Shown: positions 35,276-45,420, numbered from the stretch's first letter. The stretch is 64,000 nucleotides of DNA from an uncultured Muribaculaceae bacterium (GCA_910588065.1 CAJUPZ010000008.1:45747-109746), one strand, 5' to 3'. The notes: generated from the letters alone by a model not told the origin. Made by a program: numbers and translations.

Positions 35276-38200
35276 ATGAATGAGGACGCATTAAGCCAGT
35301 TATACCTCAAAGACACTGCATTCCAGGAGCTTATGCAGAAGCGCATTTTCAATGTGCTCCTCGTGGCTTCGCCATACGATGCCTTTATGATGGAGGAGGA
35401 TGGCCGAATTGAGGAGCAGTTGTATTTTGAGTATGTTGCCCTCAATCTGAGCTCCCCGCCGCGAATCAATCAGGTAGCCACCACCGGAGAGGCTATCGAA
35501 GCCATGTCGCAGAAGCATTACGACCTCATAATCATGATGCCGGGCATGGATATTTCCGAGACATTCACCGGTGCGCGCCGCCTCAAGGAGATTCGCCATG
35601 ACATACCCATAGTGGTGCTCACACCATTCTCAAAAGAGGTGTCTCGCAGGCTTGCCAACGAGGATTTCAGCGGCATAGACTATGTGTTCAGCTGGCTCGG
35701 CAATGTTGACCTTCTTCTTGCAATCATCAAACTGCTTGAGGACAAGCTCAATGCCGACAAGGATATCAACGAGGTCGGGGTGCAGATGATTCTGCTTGTG
35801 GAGGACTCCGTGCGATTCTACAGCTCGGTGCTTCCCACGGTGTACAAGAATCTGCTGAAACAGTCGTTTGAAAGTTCTACCGAGGCGCTCAACAAGCATG
35901 AGCAGATGCTGCGCATGAGAGGGCGCCCCAAGGTGATGCTGGCCCGCGATTTCGAGGAGGCTATGGATATCTACGAGCGCTATGGCAGCAATATGCTCGG
36001 AGTGATCAGCGACATATCATTCAGGCGCAAAGGCTCCAAGGACAGCCATGCGGGGCTGCGCTTCGCCCAGTTTCTGCGGCGCGAGGATCCGCACCTGCCC
36101 ATAATTCTCGAATCGAGCGAATCGCAGAATGCCGACCATGCTCTGCAGATGAACTGCGTGTTTCTCGACAAGAATTCAAAGAAGCTGCCGGTTGACCTCG
36201 CAGCGGCCATCAAGGAGAAATTCGGATTCGGTGACTTTGTGTTCACCGACCCCTCCACCGGCAAGGAGATTGTCACAATCAGCTCGCTGAAGGACCTGCA
36301 GTACAAGCTCAAGGATGTGCCGGCGGATGCACTGCTCTATCATGCGTCGACAAACGACATTTCGCGCTGGCTCTACTCACGCGCCCTGTTTCCGCTGGCC
36401 GATGTGATCAAGGCCCACCGGTTCACCTCCATCGATGAGGCGCCCGCTGTAAAAAAACTGTTTTTCGACCTTATTGTAAAATACAGGAAGATGAAAAACC
36501 GCGGCGTGGTGGCGGTGTTCCGCAAAGAGCGCTTCGACCATTATTCCAACTTTGCCCGCATCGGCGAAGGCTCACTCGGCGGCAAGGGGCGCGGCCTCGC
36601 TTTCATTGACCAGATAATAAAGAAGAACCCGGAATGCGACAATTTTGACGGAATATCCATCAATATTCCTCGCACAGTTGTGCTCTGCACCGATATTTTC
36701 GACGAGTTCATGAGCTCCAACAACCTCTATCCGCTTGCGCTGAGCGATGCCCCGGACGAGGTGATACTCTCAAACTTTCTGCAGGCAAGGCTGCCTGAAA
36801 GGCTTATCGAAGATTTCTTCGCCCTTTTCGAGGTTGTTGACAAGCCGCTTGCGATACGCAGTTCAAGCCTCCTTGAAGACTCCCACTACCAGCCGTTTGC
36901 CGGCATATATTCCACATATATGATACCCAAGGTCGCTGACCGCTATGAGATGCTGAAAAATCTCAGCGACGCAATCAAGGGAGTGTATGCCTCGGTGTTT
37001 TATGCAGACAGCAAGGCATACATGACCGCGACGAGCAATGTCATAGACCAGGAAAAGATGGCCGTGATAATTCAGGAGGTAATCGGCAAGGAGGCCGGTG
37101 GATACTACTTCCCGTCATTCTCAGGAGTGGGCCGTTCGCTCAACTACTATCCCATCGGCCACGAAAAGCCGGAGGATGGAGTTGCCGAAGTGGCAGTCGG
37201 TCTCGGCAAATATATTGTTGACGGAGGTATGGGTCTGCGGTTCAGCCCTCGCCATCCCGAGAGCGTGTTGCAGACTTCTGAGCTGACCCTCGCCCTGCGC
37301 GACACACAGACCCGCATGTATGTCCTTGACATGAAGAGTCTTGACAAGGAATTCAATGTTGACGACAGTTTCAATATTGTCAAGAAATCGGTTCAGGACA
37401 TAGCCCCTACCGGAGCCCTGCGCTACATGGTGTCGACATTCGACTACCGCGACAATGTGTTGCGCGACAACGATTTCGGCGATGGACGCAGAGTGGTGAC
37501 ATTCAACAATATACTCAAACACAAAGTGTTTCCTCTGGCCGAGGCTGTGGACTTCATGCTCACCAAGGGTCAACGCGAGATGAGCCGCCCGGTGGAAATT
37601 GAGTTTGCCGGAGTGCTTGACCGCGACGGCAATATGAAAGGCAATATCTACTGGCTGCAGATAAGGCCTATAGTCGACCGCAAGGAGCTTGTTGACGAGC
37701 ATCTGCTCGAGCTGCCCGCATCGGCGCTGATCATGAAGAGCGACACCGCCCTCGGCCACGGCACTGTTGACAATGTAAAGAAGATTGTGTATGTGCGCCC
37801 GGACACCTTCTCGTCCTCCAACAACTCTCTCATAGCCCGCGAGATAGAAAAGATAAACCGCGAGTTTGTTGCCTCCGGAGAGAATTACATACTCGTTGGC
37901 CCGGGGCGCTGGGGCTCAAGCGACACCGCCCTCGGCATTCCCGTGAAATGGCCGCAGATTTCCGCTGCCAGGCTGATTGTGGAGTCGGCTGTGGGAAGCT
38001 ACCGCATAGAGCCGAGCCAGGGAACCCACTTTTTCCAGAACCTCACCTCATTCGGCGTAGGCTACTTCACCATCGATCCGGATGCCGGAAACGGATTTTT
38101 CGATGCCGCCTACCTTGACTCAATGCCGGCCGTGAAGCAAACCGACTTTGTGCGGATTGTGGAATTTGATTCTCCGCTCTCCATCGGCATAAACGGCAAG

Positions 38201-38287
38201 ACCGGTGTCGGGGTTGTGGCCAAGCCCGGCCAGCACACCGTTACCGCCGATGACAACGATTCCTGCCTTTCCATCACCACCGAATAA
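35276..38287 (+). CDS. PEP/pyruvate-binding domain protein with receiver-like N-terminus
   Basis: A cytoplasmic protein of 1003 residues from 35276; a longer frame from 35213 would span the promoter. The N-terminal half has two response-regulator-like alpha/beta domains (one with YDLIIMMPGMDISE, one with MILLVEDSVRFYSSV and LGVISDISF), probably pseudo-receivers. The C-terminal half is a PPDK/PEP synthase-type N-terminal ATP-grasp domain: GKGRGLAFIDQIIKK, LAIRSSSLLEDSHYQPFAGIYSTY and VGPGRWGSSDTALGIPV. No phosphohistidine swivel domain is evident, so it is not a complete PEP synthase. Such fusions are frequent in Bacteroidales; function unproven, perhaps nucleotide-dependent signalling. Confidence 0.8.
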   Translation: MNEDALSQLYLKDTAFQELMQKRIFNVLLVASPYDAFMMEEDGRIEEQLYFEYVALNLSSPPRINQVATTGEAIEAMSQKHYDLIIMMPGMDISETFTGARRLKEIRHDIPIVVLTPFSKEVSRRLANEDFSGIDYVFSWLGNVDLLLAIIKLLEDKLNADKDINEVGVQMILLVEDSVRFYSSVLPTVYKNLLKQSFESSTEALNKHEQMLRMRGRPKVMLARDFEEAMDIYERYGSNMLGVISDISFRRKGSKDSHAGLRFAQFLRREDPHLPIILESSESQNADHALQMNCVFLDKNSKKLPVDLAAAIKEKFGFGDFVFTDPSTGKEIVTISSLKDLQYKLKDVPADALLYHASTNDISRWLYSRALFPLADVIKAHRFTSIDEAPAVKKLFFDLIVKYRKMKNRGVVAVFRKERFDHYSNFARIGEGSLGGKGRGLAFIDQIIKKNPECDNFDGISINIPRTVVLCTDIFDEFMSSNNLYPLALSDAPDEVILSNFLQARLPERLIEDFFALFEVVDKPLAIRSSSLLEDSHYQPFAGIYSTYMIPKVADRYEMLKNLSDAIKGVYASVFYADSKAYMTATSNVIDQEKMAVIIQEVIGKEAGGYYFPSFSGVGRSLNYYPIGHEKPEDGVAEVAVGLGKYIVDGGMGLRFSPRHPESVLQTSELTLALRDTQTRMYVLDMKSLDKEFNVDDSFNIVKKSVQDIAPTGALRYMVSTFDYRDNVLRDNDFGDGRRVVTFNNILKHKVFPLAEAVDFMLTKGQREMSRPVEIEFAGVLDRDGNMKGNIYWLQIRPIVDRKELVDEHLLELPASALIMKSDTALGHGTVDNVKKIVYVRPDTFSSSNNSLIAREIEKINREFVASGENYILVGPGRWGSSDTALGIPVKWPQISAARLIVESAVGSYRIEPSQGTHFFQNLTSFGVGYFTIDPDAGNGFFDAAYLDSMPAVKQTDFVRIVEFDSPLSIGINGKTGVGVVAKPGQHTVTADDNDSCLSITTE

Positions 38288-38293
38288 TTAATC

Positions 38294-39565
38294 ATGTCAT
38301 TCATACATTCACTCAAACGCGCTTTTGGCCTCGGGGAGGATTTCGAGAATGAAGAACTCGAACCCGACTACAGTGCCGATGCCCGACAGCCCGAACCGGA
38401 AGCGCCCGCACCGCAGCTGCCTGTGCAGTCCTCGCCCCGCCCCGAAGTATCGGACGCCTCGCTGAGCGCCGATATTTTCGACAGTGTTGTCAAGCTGTTC
38501 AATGAAACCCAGCCTGAATTTGTCAGGAATTGCCTTGACACAGACGCCCAGAAACAGTTTATACTGAGCAGCATTGACGACAGCGTCAGGAAGAGGCTCG
38601 CCGATGCTGTTGAAAACTCCCGTCTGCGCGGACAGGCACTCTGGACAGAGGAGCGCTCACGCCTCGGCAATGAAGTTGAGGCGCTGAAAAAAGAGAAGGA
38701 ATCACTGGAGCAGAAGCGCGACGAGTCAAAGACCGCGCGGCTGAGCGCCGAACGTCAGAAACGTGCCCTCATCGAAAGGGTTCATGACCTTGAGACTCAG
38801 TTGATGACAATAGAGGCCGAAAAAGAGCAGTACCTGCTCGAAAACCGCAGTATGCTCAACAAGCTGCGCGTGGCTTCTGTCACCTCCGGCGGCTCGTCTG
38901 ACGAAATCTTAGGTCAGATCGACACTCTTAACGAGGAGATAAAACGGCTCACTGCCATTGTTGAGGAGAAGGACAGCGAGCTGGAGCTATACCACGGCAT
39001 TATCAACACCCACCGGGGCGTTTTGACCATGCTCCTCACCAACATCGCCAACCTCAAAGCAGTTGTTCATGAAAAGGAGGAGGAACTCGCGGCTTTGGCC
39101 GAAGATGTGGCCGCTGTTGAGGAAGCGAAATCGCACATTGAAAACTTCGGCGAGATAATCGCCAAAAAAGACAAACGCATCGCCGCGCTGAAGGATGAGC
39201 GCGAGAGGGATGTCAAGGATATAGCCGATATGAAGGCTGCAATCAGCGACAAAGACAGCGAAATAGCAGCCCTGCGTCAGGAGATTGAAAAACTCAATTC
39301 AACAATAGCCCAGAACATAGCCGACAACGCCAAACTGCTCGAAGCCAAGCAACAAAACGGCAAAAACCGGAAGAAAAGCAGCAAAAAGCCTGACAGCAAA
39401 CCACGCATATCGGCTATCGACGACTTGCTCGACGGCACCGACTGGCTTGTTTCCGTGCCGCCGCCACCCGCTCCGAAAGACCCTGACAAAGATGATGATT
39501 TCGGCTACAAGGCACCCCCGAAAAAAATCAATCTTGACGAAGACAAACAGCTATCACTCTGGTAA
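38294..39565 (+). CDS. Coiled-coil protein, hypothetical
   Basis: A 423-residue protein without a signal peptide. A short N-terminal segment (MSFIHSLKRAFGLGEDFEN) is followed by a Pro/Glu-rich linker, a small helical domain (about 55-115) and a long coiled coil (about 115-355) with regular Lys/Glu/Leu heptads. The basic segment NRKKSSKKPDSK (about 357-368) and an acidic tail come last. It starts 6 bp after the PEP/pyruvate-binding protein gene, so the two proteins are probably made together and may interact (inference). No enzymatic motif. Confidence 0.7.
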   Translation: MSFIHSLKRAFGLGEDFENEELEPDYSADARQPEPEAPAPQLPVQSSPRPEVSDASLSADIFDSVVKLFNETQPEFVRNCLDTDAQKQFILSSIDDSVRKRLADAVENSRLRGQALWTEERSRLGNEVEALKKEKESLEQKRDESKTARLSAERQKRALIERVHDLETQLMTIEAEKEQYLLENRSMLNKLRVASVTSGGSSDEILGQIDTLNEEIKRLTAIVEEKDSELELYHGIINTHRGVLTMLLTNIANLKAVVHEKEEELAALAEDVAAVEEAKSHIENFGEIIAKKDKRIAALKDERERDVKDIADMKAAISDKDSEIAALRQEIEKLNSTIAQNIADNAKLLEAKQQNGKNRKKSSKKPDSKPRISAIDDLLDGTDWLVSVPPPPAPKDPDKDDDFGYKAPPKKINLDEDKQLSLW

Positions 39566-39589
39566 ACACCGATTAATATATAAACCATC

Positions 39590-41785
39590 ATGACATACAG
39601 AAAACTGATATCGCTAACACTCTGCTGCGCAGCATCTCTGCTGTCAGCGGCCACTGCCGCAGGAATCTCACAGTTTCCCGACATGGACAAATATCTCGGA
39701 CGCGGCAGATACGCCTCCGCTCCGAAAGCATTCACCTACATGGCCGACGGCAGCAACTATGTGCAGCTATCCGCCGATGGCAAGAAGATTGTGAAATACG
39801 ACACCCGCTCAGGCAAGGAGTTAGAGACCGTTCTCGACCTTGACAACACCCGCGAGACTGTCATCGACCGGATGAACGGCTTCAAATTCAGCCCCGAAGG
39901 CACAAAAATTCTTGTATGGAAAAATGCGAAAAGCATCTACCGCCGCTCCTTTGACGCAGAGTATTATGTGTACGAGATACGCAGCCGTCTGCTCAAACCC
40001 CTCTCCACCGACCATCCCCGCCAGCAGGCTCCGCTGTTCTCGCCTGATGGACGTATGATAGCCTTTGTTGCCGGCAACAACATCTACCTCAAAAAGCTCG
40101 ACTACTGGACTGAGCTCGCCGTCACCACCGACGGTGCGAAAAACAGCATCATAAACGGTGTGCCAGACTGGACATACGAAGAGGAGTTCACCACCTCATC
40201 ATCCATGACATGGGCTCCCGACAACCTTACCCTCTGCTATATCAAATACAATGAGAGCGATGTGCCTATGTTCTCGTTCCCGATGTACGAGGGTGTGTGC
40301 GACAAACTCACCGAGTATTCACTCTACCCCGGCTCATTCACATACAAATATCCGGTGGCCGGACAGAAAAACTCAACCGTGAGCGTTCACTCCTACGATG
40401 TGGAGAACCGCAAGACCAAAGAGGTGACACTCCCCGACAGCAAAATCGAATACATACCCCGCATCACATACGCTTTCAGCCCCGACCGCCTTATAATCAC
40501 CACCCTCAACCGGGCGCAGACACGCATGGAGCTCTACAGTGTCAATCCAAAATCTACCGTTGCCAAGTCAATCCTTGTTGAGGAATACAAGGCATGGCTC
40601 GCAACAGCCACTTACGAGGATATAAAATACTATCCCGACTTCTTCGTCATCACATCCTCACGCTCCGGATACGACCATCTGTACCAGTATTCTTACTCCG
40701 GCTCACTGATGCGCCAGATCACCTCCGGCGACTATGATGTCACCGCATACTACGGCTACGACTCCGCCAAGGGGCTGCACTACTACCAGAGCACAGCCAC
40801 CGGAGCCATCAACAGAGTGGTGAGCAGCATCAACGCCAAGAATGTTGTGACAAACCTGTCGCCAGAAAGCGGCATAGCCTCCGCCACATTCAGCTCTGAC
40901 ATGGCTTTCTACACTATCCGCTTCTCCGACACAAACACCCCGCCGAGCTACACCCTCTTCGCATCTCCAGCAAAAAAAATCAAGACTCTCGAGGACAACG
41001 CCGCCCTGAAGGAACGCTACGCATCAACTCCCAAGCGCGAATTCTTTACCATGACCTCGGATGGAGTAACCCTGAACGGCTACATGGTGAAGCCCGCCGG
41101 ATTCACCACCACCAAAAAATATCCGGTGGTGATGTTCCAGTACAGCGGTCCCGGCTCGCAGCAGGTGCTCAACGAATGGTCCATCGGCTGGATGAACTGG
41201 TATGCTGCCAACGGCTACATAATAGTATGTGTCGACGGCCGCGGCACCGGTGGCCGTGGCAGAGCCTTCATGGATGTTGTGTACAAAAACCTTGGTCATT
41301 ACGAATCCATTGACCAGGTGGCCGCAGCACGCTACGCCGCCTCCCTGCCATACGTCGATGCCAACCGCATAGGCATTCACGGATGGAGCTACGGCGGATA
41401 TGAGACACTCATGGCAGCCTCCACCCAGGGAGCACCGTACGCCGCGGCAGTTGCAGTGGCTCCGGTGACCGACTGGCGCTATTACGACACCATATACGCC
41501 GAGCGCTATATGCTCACCCCGCAGGAAAATGAGGATGGCTACCGAAACTCTGCACCCCTGAATTACGTTAGGAATGTAAAGTGTCCGCTGCTGATAATGT
41601 CCGGAACCGCCGATGACAATGTTCACTACTTCAACACAGTGCAATATGTGTCGGCTGCCGAAGCTGCCGGAATGTGGTGCGATATGCTGGTATTCCCCAA
41701 CATGGACCACTCCATAAACGACTGCTCGGCCCAGAACATAGTGTTCGCGCGTATGCTCGACTACTTTAACAGAAACATGAAATAA
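39590..41785 (+). CDS. Dipeptidyl peptidase IV (S9 family)
   Basis: A secreted 731-residue serine peptidase with a signal peptide (about residues 1-24). An N-terminal DPP IV beta-propeller (about 70-450; the EE pair in WTYEEEF binds the substrate N-terminus) is followed by an alpha/beta-hydrolase domain. Catalytic residues by family alignment: Ser600 in GWSYGGY, Asp675 in GTADDNVHY, His707 in MDHSIND. It removes X-Pro or X-Ala dipeptides from peptide N-termini in the periplasm, typical of Bacteroidales that use peptides. Downstream of the coiled-coil gene by 24 bp. Confidence 0.95.
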   Translation: MTYRKLISLTLCCAASLLSAATAAGISQFPDMDKYLGRGRYASAPKAFTYMADGSNYVQLSADGKKIVKYDTRSGKELETVLDLDNTRETVIDRMNGFKFSPEGTKILVWKNAKSIYRRSFDAEYYVYEIRSRLLKPLSTDHPRQQAPLFSPDGRMIAFVAGNNIYLKKLDYWTELAVTTDGAKNSIINGVPDWTYEEEFTTSSSMTWAPDNLTLCYIKYNESDVPMFSFPMYEGVCDKLTEYSLYPGSFTYKYPVAGQKNSTVSVHSYDVENRKTKEVTLPDSKIEYIPRITYAFSPDRLIITTLNRAQTRMELYSVNPKSTVAKSILVEEYKAWLATATYEDIKYYPDFFVITSSRSGYDHLYQYSYSGSLMRQITSGDYDVTAYYGYDSAKGLHYYQSTATGAINRVVSSINAKNVVTNLSPESGIASATFSSDMAFYTIRFSDTNTPPSYTLFASPAKKIKTLEDNAALKERYASTPKREFFTMTSDGVTLNGYMVKPAGFTTTKKYPVVMFQYSGPGSQQVLNEWSIGWMNWYAANGYIIVCVDGRGTGGRGRAFMDVVYKNLGHYESIDQVAAARYAASLPYVDANRIGIHGWSYGGYETLMAASTQGAPYAAAVAVAPVTDWRYYDTIYAERYMLTPQENEDGYRNSAPLNYVRNVKCPLLIMSGTADDNVHYFNTVQYVSAAEAAGMWCDMLVFPNMDHSINDCSAQNIVFARMLDYFNRNMK

Positions 41786-43117
41786 ATGTCCCTTCAGATC
41801 CGCAACAATGTAAAAGGCATATACTTACTATGGCTCAACTGGGTTATAGTGGCCGGTGCTTTATCATTGCTTGTGATGATTTCCCTATGGGTACGCCCTG
41901 TATTGATGCCCCTGCTGGCCTTCGGCCTGCAGGGCGCATTGTATCTTCTGCTCAAGGCAAACCGACGCCGCAAGGTGCCGGTTTGCTACATTCTGCCCCA
42001 CATTGCCATACGCATAATGTTTTGGAGCGGGCTGGTGATGCTGGTGCTCAATATCCTGTATTCAAGACTGCTGATACACCATTTATTCGACCCGCAGAGC
42101 ATCAACTACGACATTCCCTTCATAACTGTGCTGATTGTGGCGCCGATAACCGCCGCCTGCTGCCTGTATGCACTGAGGCGCGGCTCAGACTATTCATGCT
42201 GCATAGCCTGCAAAATAAAATACGGCACCCCGGCCGAACGCGGATTCCTTGGCAAGCTCTATACCCAGGAGGGTACCACCCAGGCGCGCCTTCTCGGCAT
42301 TATCAGCGCGGCGATAGCCCTCATCGGCTGGGCGTACTACTTCATTGAATATGTCAATGTGAACCTCTCCGACCCGGACCGCTTCATATTTTTCATCGCA
42401 CCGCTCGGCCTGTTCATAGCCTCGATAATATATATGGCTCTGCGCTATGCCGGGCTGTGGAATTATTACAACAACTATATCGACGCGAGCTCCATGCGCA
42501 ACGGCCCGTACACCCTGATACGCTATCTGGTGTTCTGGGACAACTACATCATGCTCGTGCCCCCCGAAAACAACCCCGACCGAATGGCCGACCCCGGTGC
42601 GAGCAAATATGACACCCCGGACCAACTGTATGTGTCCGCGAGAAAGAATGTGACAGTGGCCGATGCCGCCAACTTCTTTCGCTCAAAAAACGGATTCGTG
42701 CCCGAAAACATCCGCTTCATGTACTCAACCGTGAGCGGCAACGCCGACTACAACATTTTCCATTTCCTTTGCTTCCTCACAGACCGGGAGAAGGAGACCC
42801 TTCTCAAAGCCAGGCCTGACATCATTCCCGCTCCCCTCGGAAAGCTGCACGAGCTTATCAATTCAAAGCAGTGCAACACCCTGCTCAGCGCCGAGATAAT
42901 ACGCCTGCACACAATTGCCATGGCGTGGAAAACCTATGACCGCAACGGACGACGCCTGTACAGAATAAAGCACTACACCCCGACATTCAGACTGCGCGAC
43001 ATCTGCAACTGGAATGTCGATTACAACGACTCCACCTGGCTGAGAATCGCCCGCTTCAATCAGGACTCCCCATTCTATTCAATCCGCAGACACTGGAAAA
43101 GCTACACTGACGACTGA
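41786..43117 (+). CDS. Polytopic membrane protein of unknown function
   Basis: A 443-residue protein with about six membrane helices in the first 230 residues and a soluble C-terminal half. Between helices four and five lies a short cytoplasmic stretch with CCIACKIKYGTPAERG, whose cysteine cluster is unexplained. The C-terminal part (about 250-443) is polar with no recognised motif and ends with DICNWNVDYNDSTWLRIARF. It starts directly after the DPP IV stop and its stop overlaps the miaA start by 1 bp, so it is in this operon. I do not recognise the family. Confidence 0.7.
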   Translation: MSLQIRNNVKGIYLLWLNWVIVAGALSLLVMISLWVRPVLMPLLAFGLQGALYLLLKANRRRKVPVCYILPHIAIRIMFWSGLVMLVLNILYSRLLIHHLFDPQSINYDIPFITVLIVAPITAACCLYALRRGSDYSCCIACKIKYGTPAERGFLGKLYTQEGTTQARLLGIISAAIALIGWAYYFIEYVNVNLSDPDRFIFFIAPLGLFIASIIYMALRYAGLWNYYNNYIDASSMRNGPYTLIRYLVFWDNYIMLVPPENNPDRMADPGASKYDTPDQLYVSARKNVTVADAANFFRSKNGFVPENIRFMYSTVSGNADYNIFHFLCFLTDREKETLLKARPDIIPAPLGKLHELINSKQCNTLLSAEIIRLHTIAMAWKTYDRNGRRLYRIKHYTPTFRLRDICNWNVDYNDSTWLRIARFNQDSPFYSIRRHWKSYTDD

Positions 43118-44025
43118 TGAAATATCCTGTCATAACCGGCCCCACGGCGAGCGGCAAAACAGCCCTCGCTGTTGCTGTGGCCAGCCGCCTCAACGGCGAG
43201 ATTATAAGCGCCGACTCCCGGCAGATATACACCGGCATGGACCTCGGCACCGGCAAGGACATTGACGAGTACGGCAGCGTGCCATACCATCTCATAGACA
43301 TAGCCCCAGCCGGATATAAATACAACCTGTTCGAGTACCTGCGCGACGCCCGCGAAGCCTTGGACGACATTGAGCGCCGCGGCAAGCTGCCGGTGGTGTG
43401 CGGCGGCACAGGAATGTATCTTGAGGCACTTGTCAGAGGCACGCGGCTGCCTCAGGTGCCTGAAAACAAAGCTCTCAGAGCCGAGCTGCAGTCAAAGAGC
43501 CTCGAGGAACTCACCGACATGCTCCGGGCCATGAAGACCCTCCACAACTCCACCGACATAGACACAGCAAAGCGCGCTATCAGAGCTATAGAAATACAGA
43601 CATTCTACCACAACAACCCGCAGCTGAGCCAATCCGTTGCCCCCGGCGAGCCTGACAGCCGGGCTGTGATTATCGGTGTGGAGATTGACCGCGAGACACG
43701 CCGGCAGCGAATATCGGCCAGACTTCACGCGCGCATTGCCGCAGGCATGATTGACGAAGTCGACTCTCTCCTCCGCTCCGGAATTGCGCCTGAGGACCTG
43801 ATATACTACGGCCTTGAGTACAAATTCATTACACGACACCTCACCGGCGAGCTGACACTGCAGCAGATGACCGATGGCCTTGAAATTGCCATACATCAGT
43901 TCGCAAAACGTCAGATGACATGGTTCAGAGGCATGGAGCGGCGCGGATTCACCATCCACTGGCTGCCGTTTGACATGCCAAAAGATGAATTTGTGCAACA
44001 GGTCATCACACTGCTCCGCCCATGA
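43117..44025 (+). CDS. miaA: tRNA dimethylallyltransferase
   Basis: Transfers a dimethylallyl group to the N6 of A37 in tRNAs reading UNN codons. At 302 residues it is typical. The P-loop GPTASGKTALA (residues 6-16), the DSRQIYTGMDLGTGK signature (residues 33-47) and CGGTGMYLEALVRG (about 95-108) are present. Cytoplasmic. Tightly packed between an unknown membrane-protein gene (1-bp overlap) and a secreted hypothetical (4-bp overlap). Confidence 0.97.
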   Translation: MKYPVITGPTASGKTALAVAVASRLNGEIISADSRQIYTGMDLGTGKDIDEYGSVPYHLIDIAPAGYKYNLFEYLRDAREALDDIERRGKLPVVCGGTGMYLEALVRGTRLPQVPENKALRAELQSKSLEELTDMLRAMKTLHNSTDIDTAKRAIRAIEIQTFYHNNPQLSQSVAPGEPDSRAVIIGVEIDRETRRQRISARLHARIAAGMIDEVDSLLRSGIAPEDLIYYGLEYKFITRHLTGELTLQQMTDGLEIAIHQFAKRQMTWFRGMERRGFTIHWLPFDMPKDEFVQQVITLLRP

Positions 44026-45011
44026 GACACTTGATCCTGACACTGCTCGCCCTGCTGATCAACACCGCAGCATTTGCCGCAGAACCTCAACGGATATATC
44101 TTGACAGCATAGCCCGGCTGTGTGACACCACCATTGTGCTGCCCACGGTCAGCCGATGTGATGCTGTAGGCTTCGAGGCAAGATACGGCTTCCCTTCCGC
44201 CCCGCCTGCTGCCGGCCCTTCGGCTGCATACGCTTCCATTGCATGGTGCGGGGCCGACTCAGCCGCAAGGTGGCAAGCGGACTTCATAACCGGATTGAGT
44301 GATACCGACGATGCCGTGAACTCCCGGTTTCTGCGACTTTCCATTCACCGCACGGATGCCGGCGGCGACACCGTTGTGTTCTCACGCGATTTCGACAACA
44401 TAGTTCCTGAAAAAAATGGCAGCCTGACGATATGCGCCGACATAAACCGTTCCTCGGCCACCCTTGCAGCCGGAACAGATTTTCTTACCCCACTGACAGA
44501 ATATAACGGAGCCTTCGACCCCTCCGGCCCGATTGAATTCTCAGTAAAGGGATGCGCCAAAACAGAACTGCTGGTGCTTGAACCGCTGACCGACCCGGCT
44601 GCCGCCCTGGAATCGCCCCACACAGCCCAAAGCATTGCCGCCGCGACAGCTGCCGCCGCCGCACCGGAAGGAATATGGACTTTTCTGGACCGCGACACAG
44701 ACTCACGGCGCGCTCTTGCAGGGGGGCGCTACACACTCGGCATTATAAAACAGAGCGATGGCCCTGGCTACGACATAATATACCTCGGAGGCGCCGAAGT
44801 CAACTCCTCGCGCTGGAAAGAGGGCATGAAAAAAGGCACTCTGACCCCAACCATTTTCTCAAATCACTACGACCTCACCTGGTTTGACTCGCAGATGGAG
44901 CCGATAGAGCGCGACGCCAATGCAAGCGTTGAGCAATCATCCATCCTCACCCTGTCATTTCCGCTGATGAAATCTACGCTGCGGTTTTACCGCCGGACTC
45001 CGGATAAGTGA
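44022..45011 (+). CDS. Secreted hypothetical protein
   Basis: A 329-residue protein with a clear signal peptide (MRHLILTLLALLINTAAFAA). The mature part looks beta-rich with Ala/Thr-rich loops (for example a run of Ala around residues 205-215) and no recognised catalytic motif. It overlaps miaA by 4 bp and its 3' end overlaps the convergent PepSY-like gene by 38 bp, an unusually long tail-to-tail overlap. Probably periplasmic or outer-membrane associated. Function unknown. Confidence 0.65.
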   Translation: MRHLILTLLALLINTAAFAAEPQRIYLDSIARLCDTTIVLPTVSRCDAVGFEARYGFPSAPPAAGPSAAYASIAWCGADSAARWQADFITGLSDTDDAVNSRFLRLSIHRTDAGGDTVVFSRDFDNIVPEKNGSLTICADINRSSATLAAGTDFLTPLTEYNGAFDPSGPIEFSVKGCAKTELLVLEPLTDPAAALESPHTAQSIAAATAAAAAPEGIWTFLDRDTDSRRALAGGRYTLGIIKQSDGPGYDIIYLGGAEVNSSRWKEGMKKGTLTPTIFSNHYDLTWFDSQMEPIERDANASVEQSSILTLSFPLMKSTLRFYRRTPDK

Positions 45012-45420
45012 CAGCTCCTGTGGCTATATCATAATATAAATAGGTGTCAAGAAGCTCAACGGTGTATTTTCCATCACCACGGCTCACCTGATACACCCCC
45101 GCTGTCACCTCCATCTCCTGAAGGTAGCGGTACAACGCCTCCGGCAGCTGATCATAGAGAAAAATATCGGGCAATGTGCTACCGTTGCCGTTGACATCTA
45201 TCCACGCGTTTCCTGAATCAAAAGTCACAGTGACACCGTTTTTCACCTGTGCCACGCTTCCGCTGTCAGAGGTTGAGTAGGCACTCACCTCCTGACCGGG
45301 AAAATAGTCAGTGAAAAACTTGGCAACGGGGGTGGGCAGGTCGTCCCATACCTCGCTGTCGCAGGACGCGGCCACGCTTGCAGCCATAATCATAAGCAGA
45401 TATAAAATACGGGTGTTCAT
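44974..45420 (-). CDS. PepSY-like (DUF2874-type) lipoprotein
   Basis: A 148-residue putative lipoprotein (lipobox-like ending at Cys20, followed by DSEVWDD). The mature protein has the paired PepSY-like beta-sheet pattern common in Bacteroides: PVAKFFTDYFPGQEVSAYSTSDSGSVAQVKNGVTVTFDSGNAW and LPEALYRYLQEM, with the C-terminal YTVELLDTYLYYDIATGAV. Such proteins resemble the BLIP-like fold; their ligands are unknown. It converges on and overlaps the preceding gene. Confidence 0.8.
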   Translation of the reverse strand: MNTRILYLLMIMAASVAASCDSEVWDDLPTPVAKFFTDYFPGQEVSAYSTSDSGSVAQVKNGVTVTFDSGNAWIDVNGNGSTLPDIFLYDQLPEALYRYLQEMEVTAGVYQVSRGDGKYTVELLDTYLYYDIATGAVTYPESGGKTAA

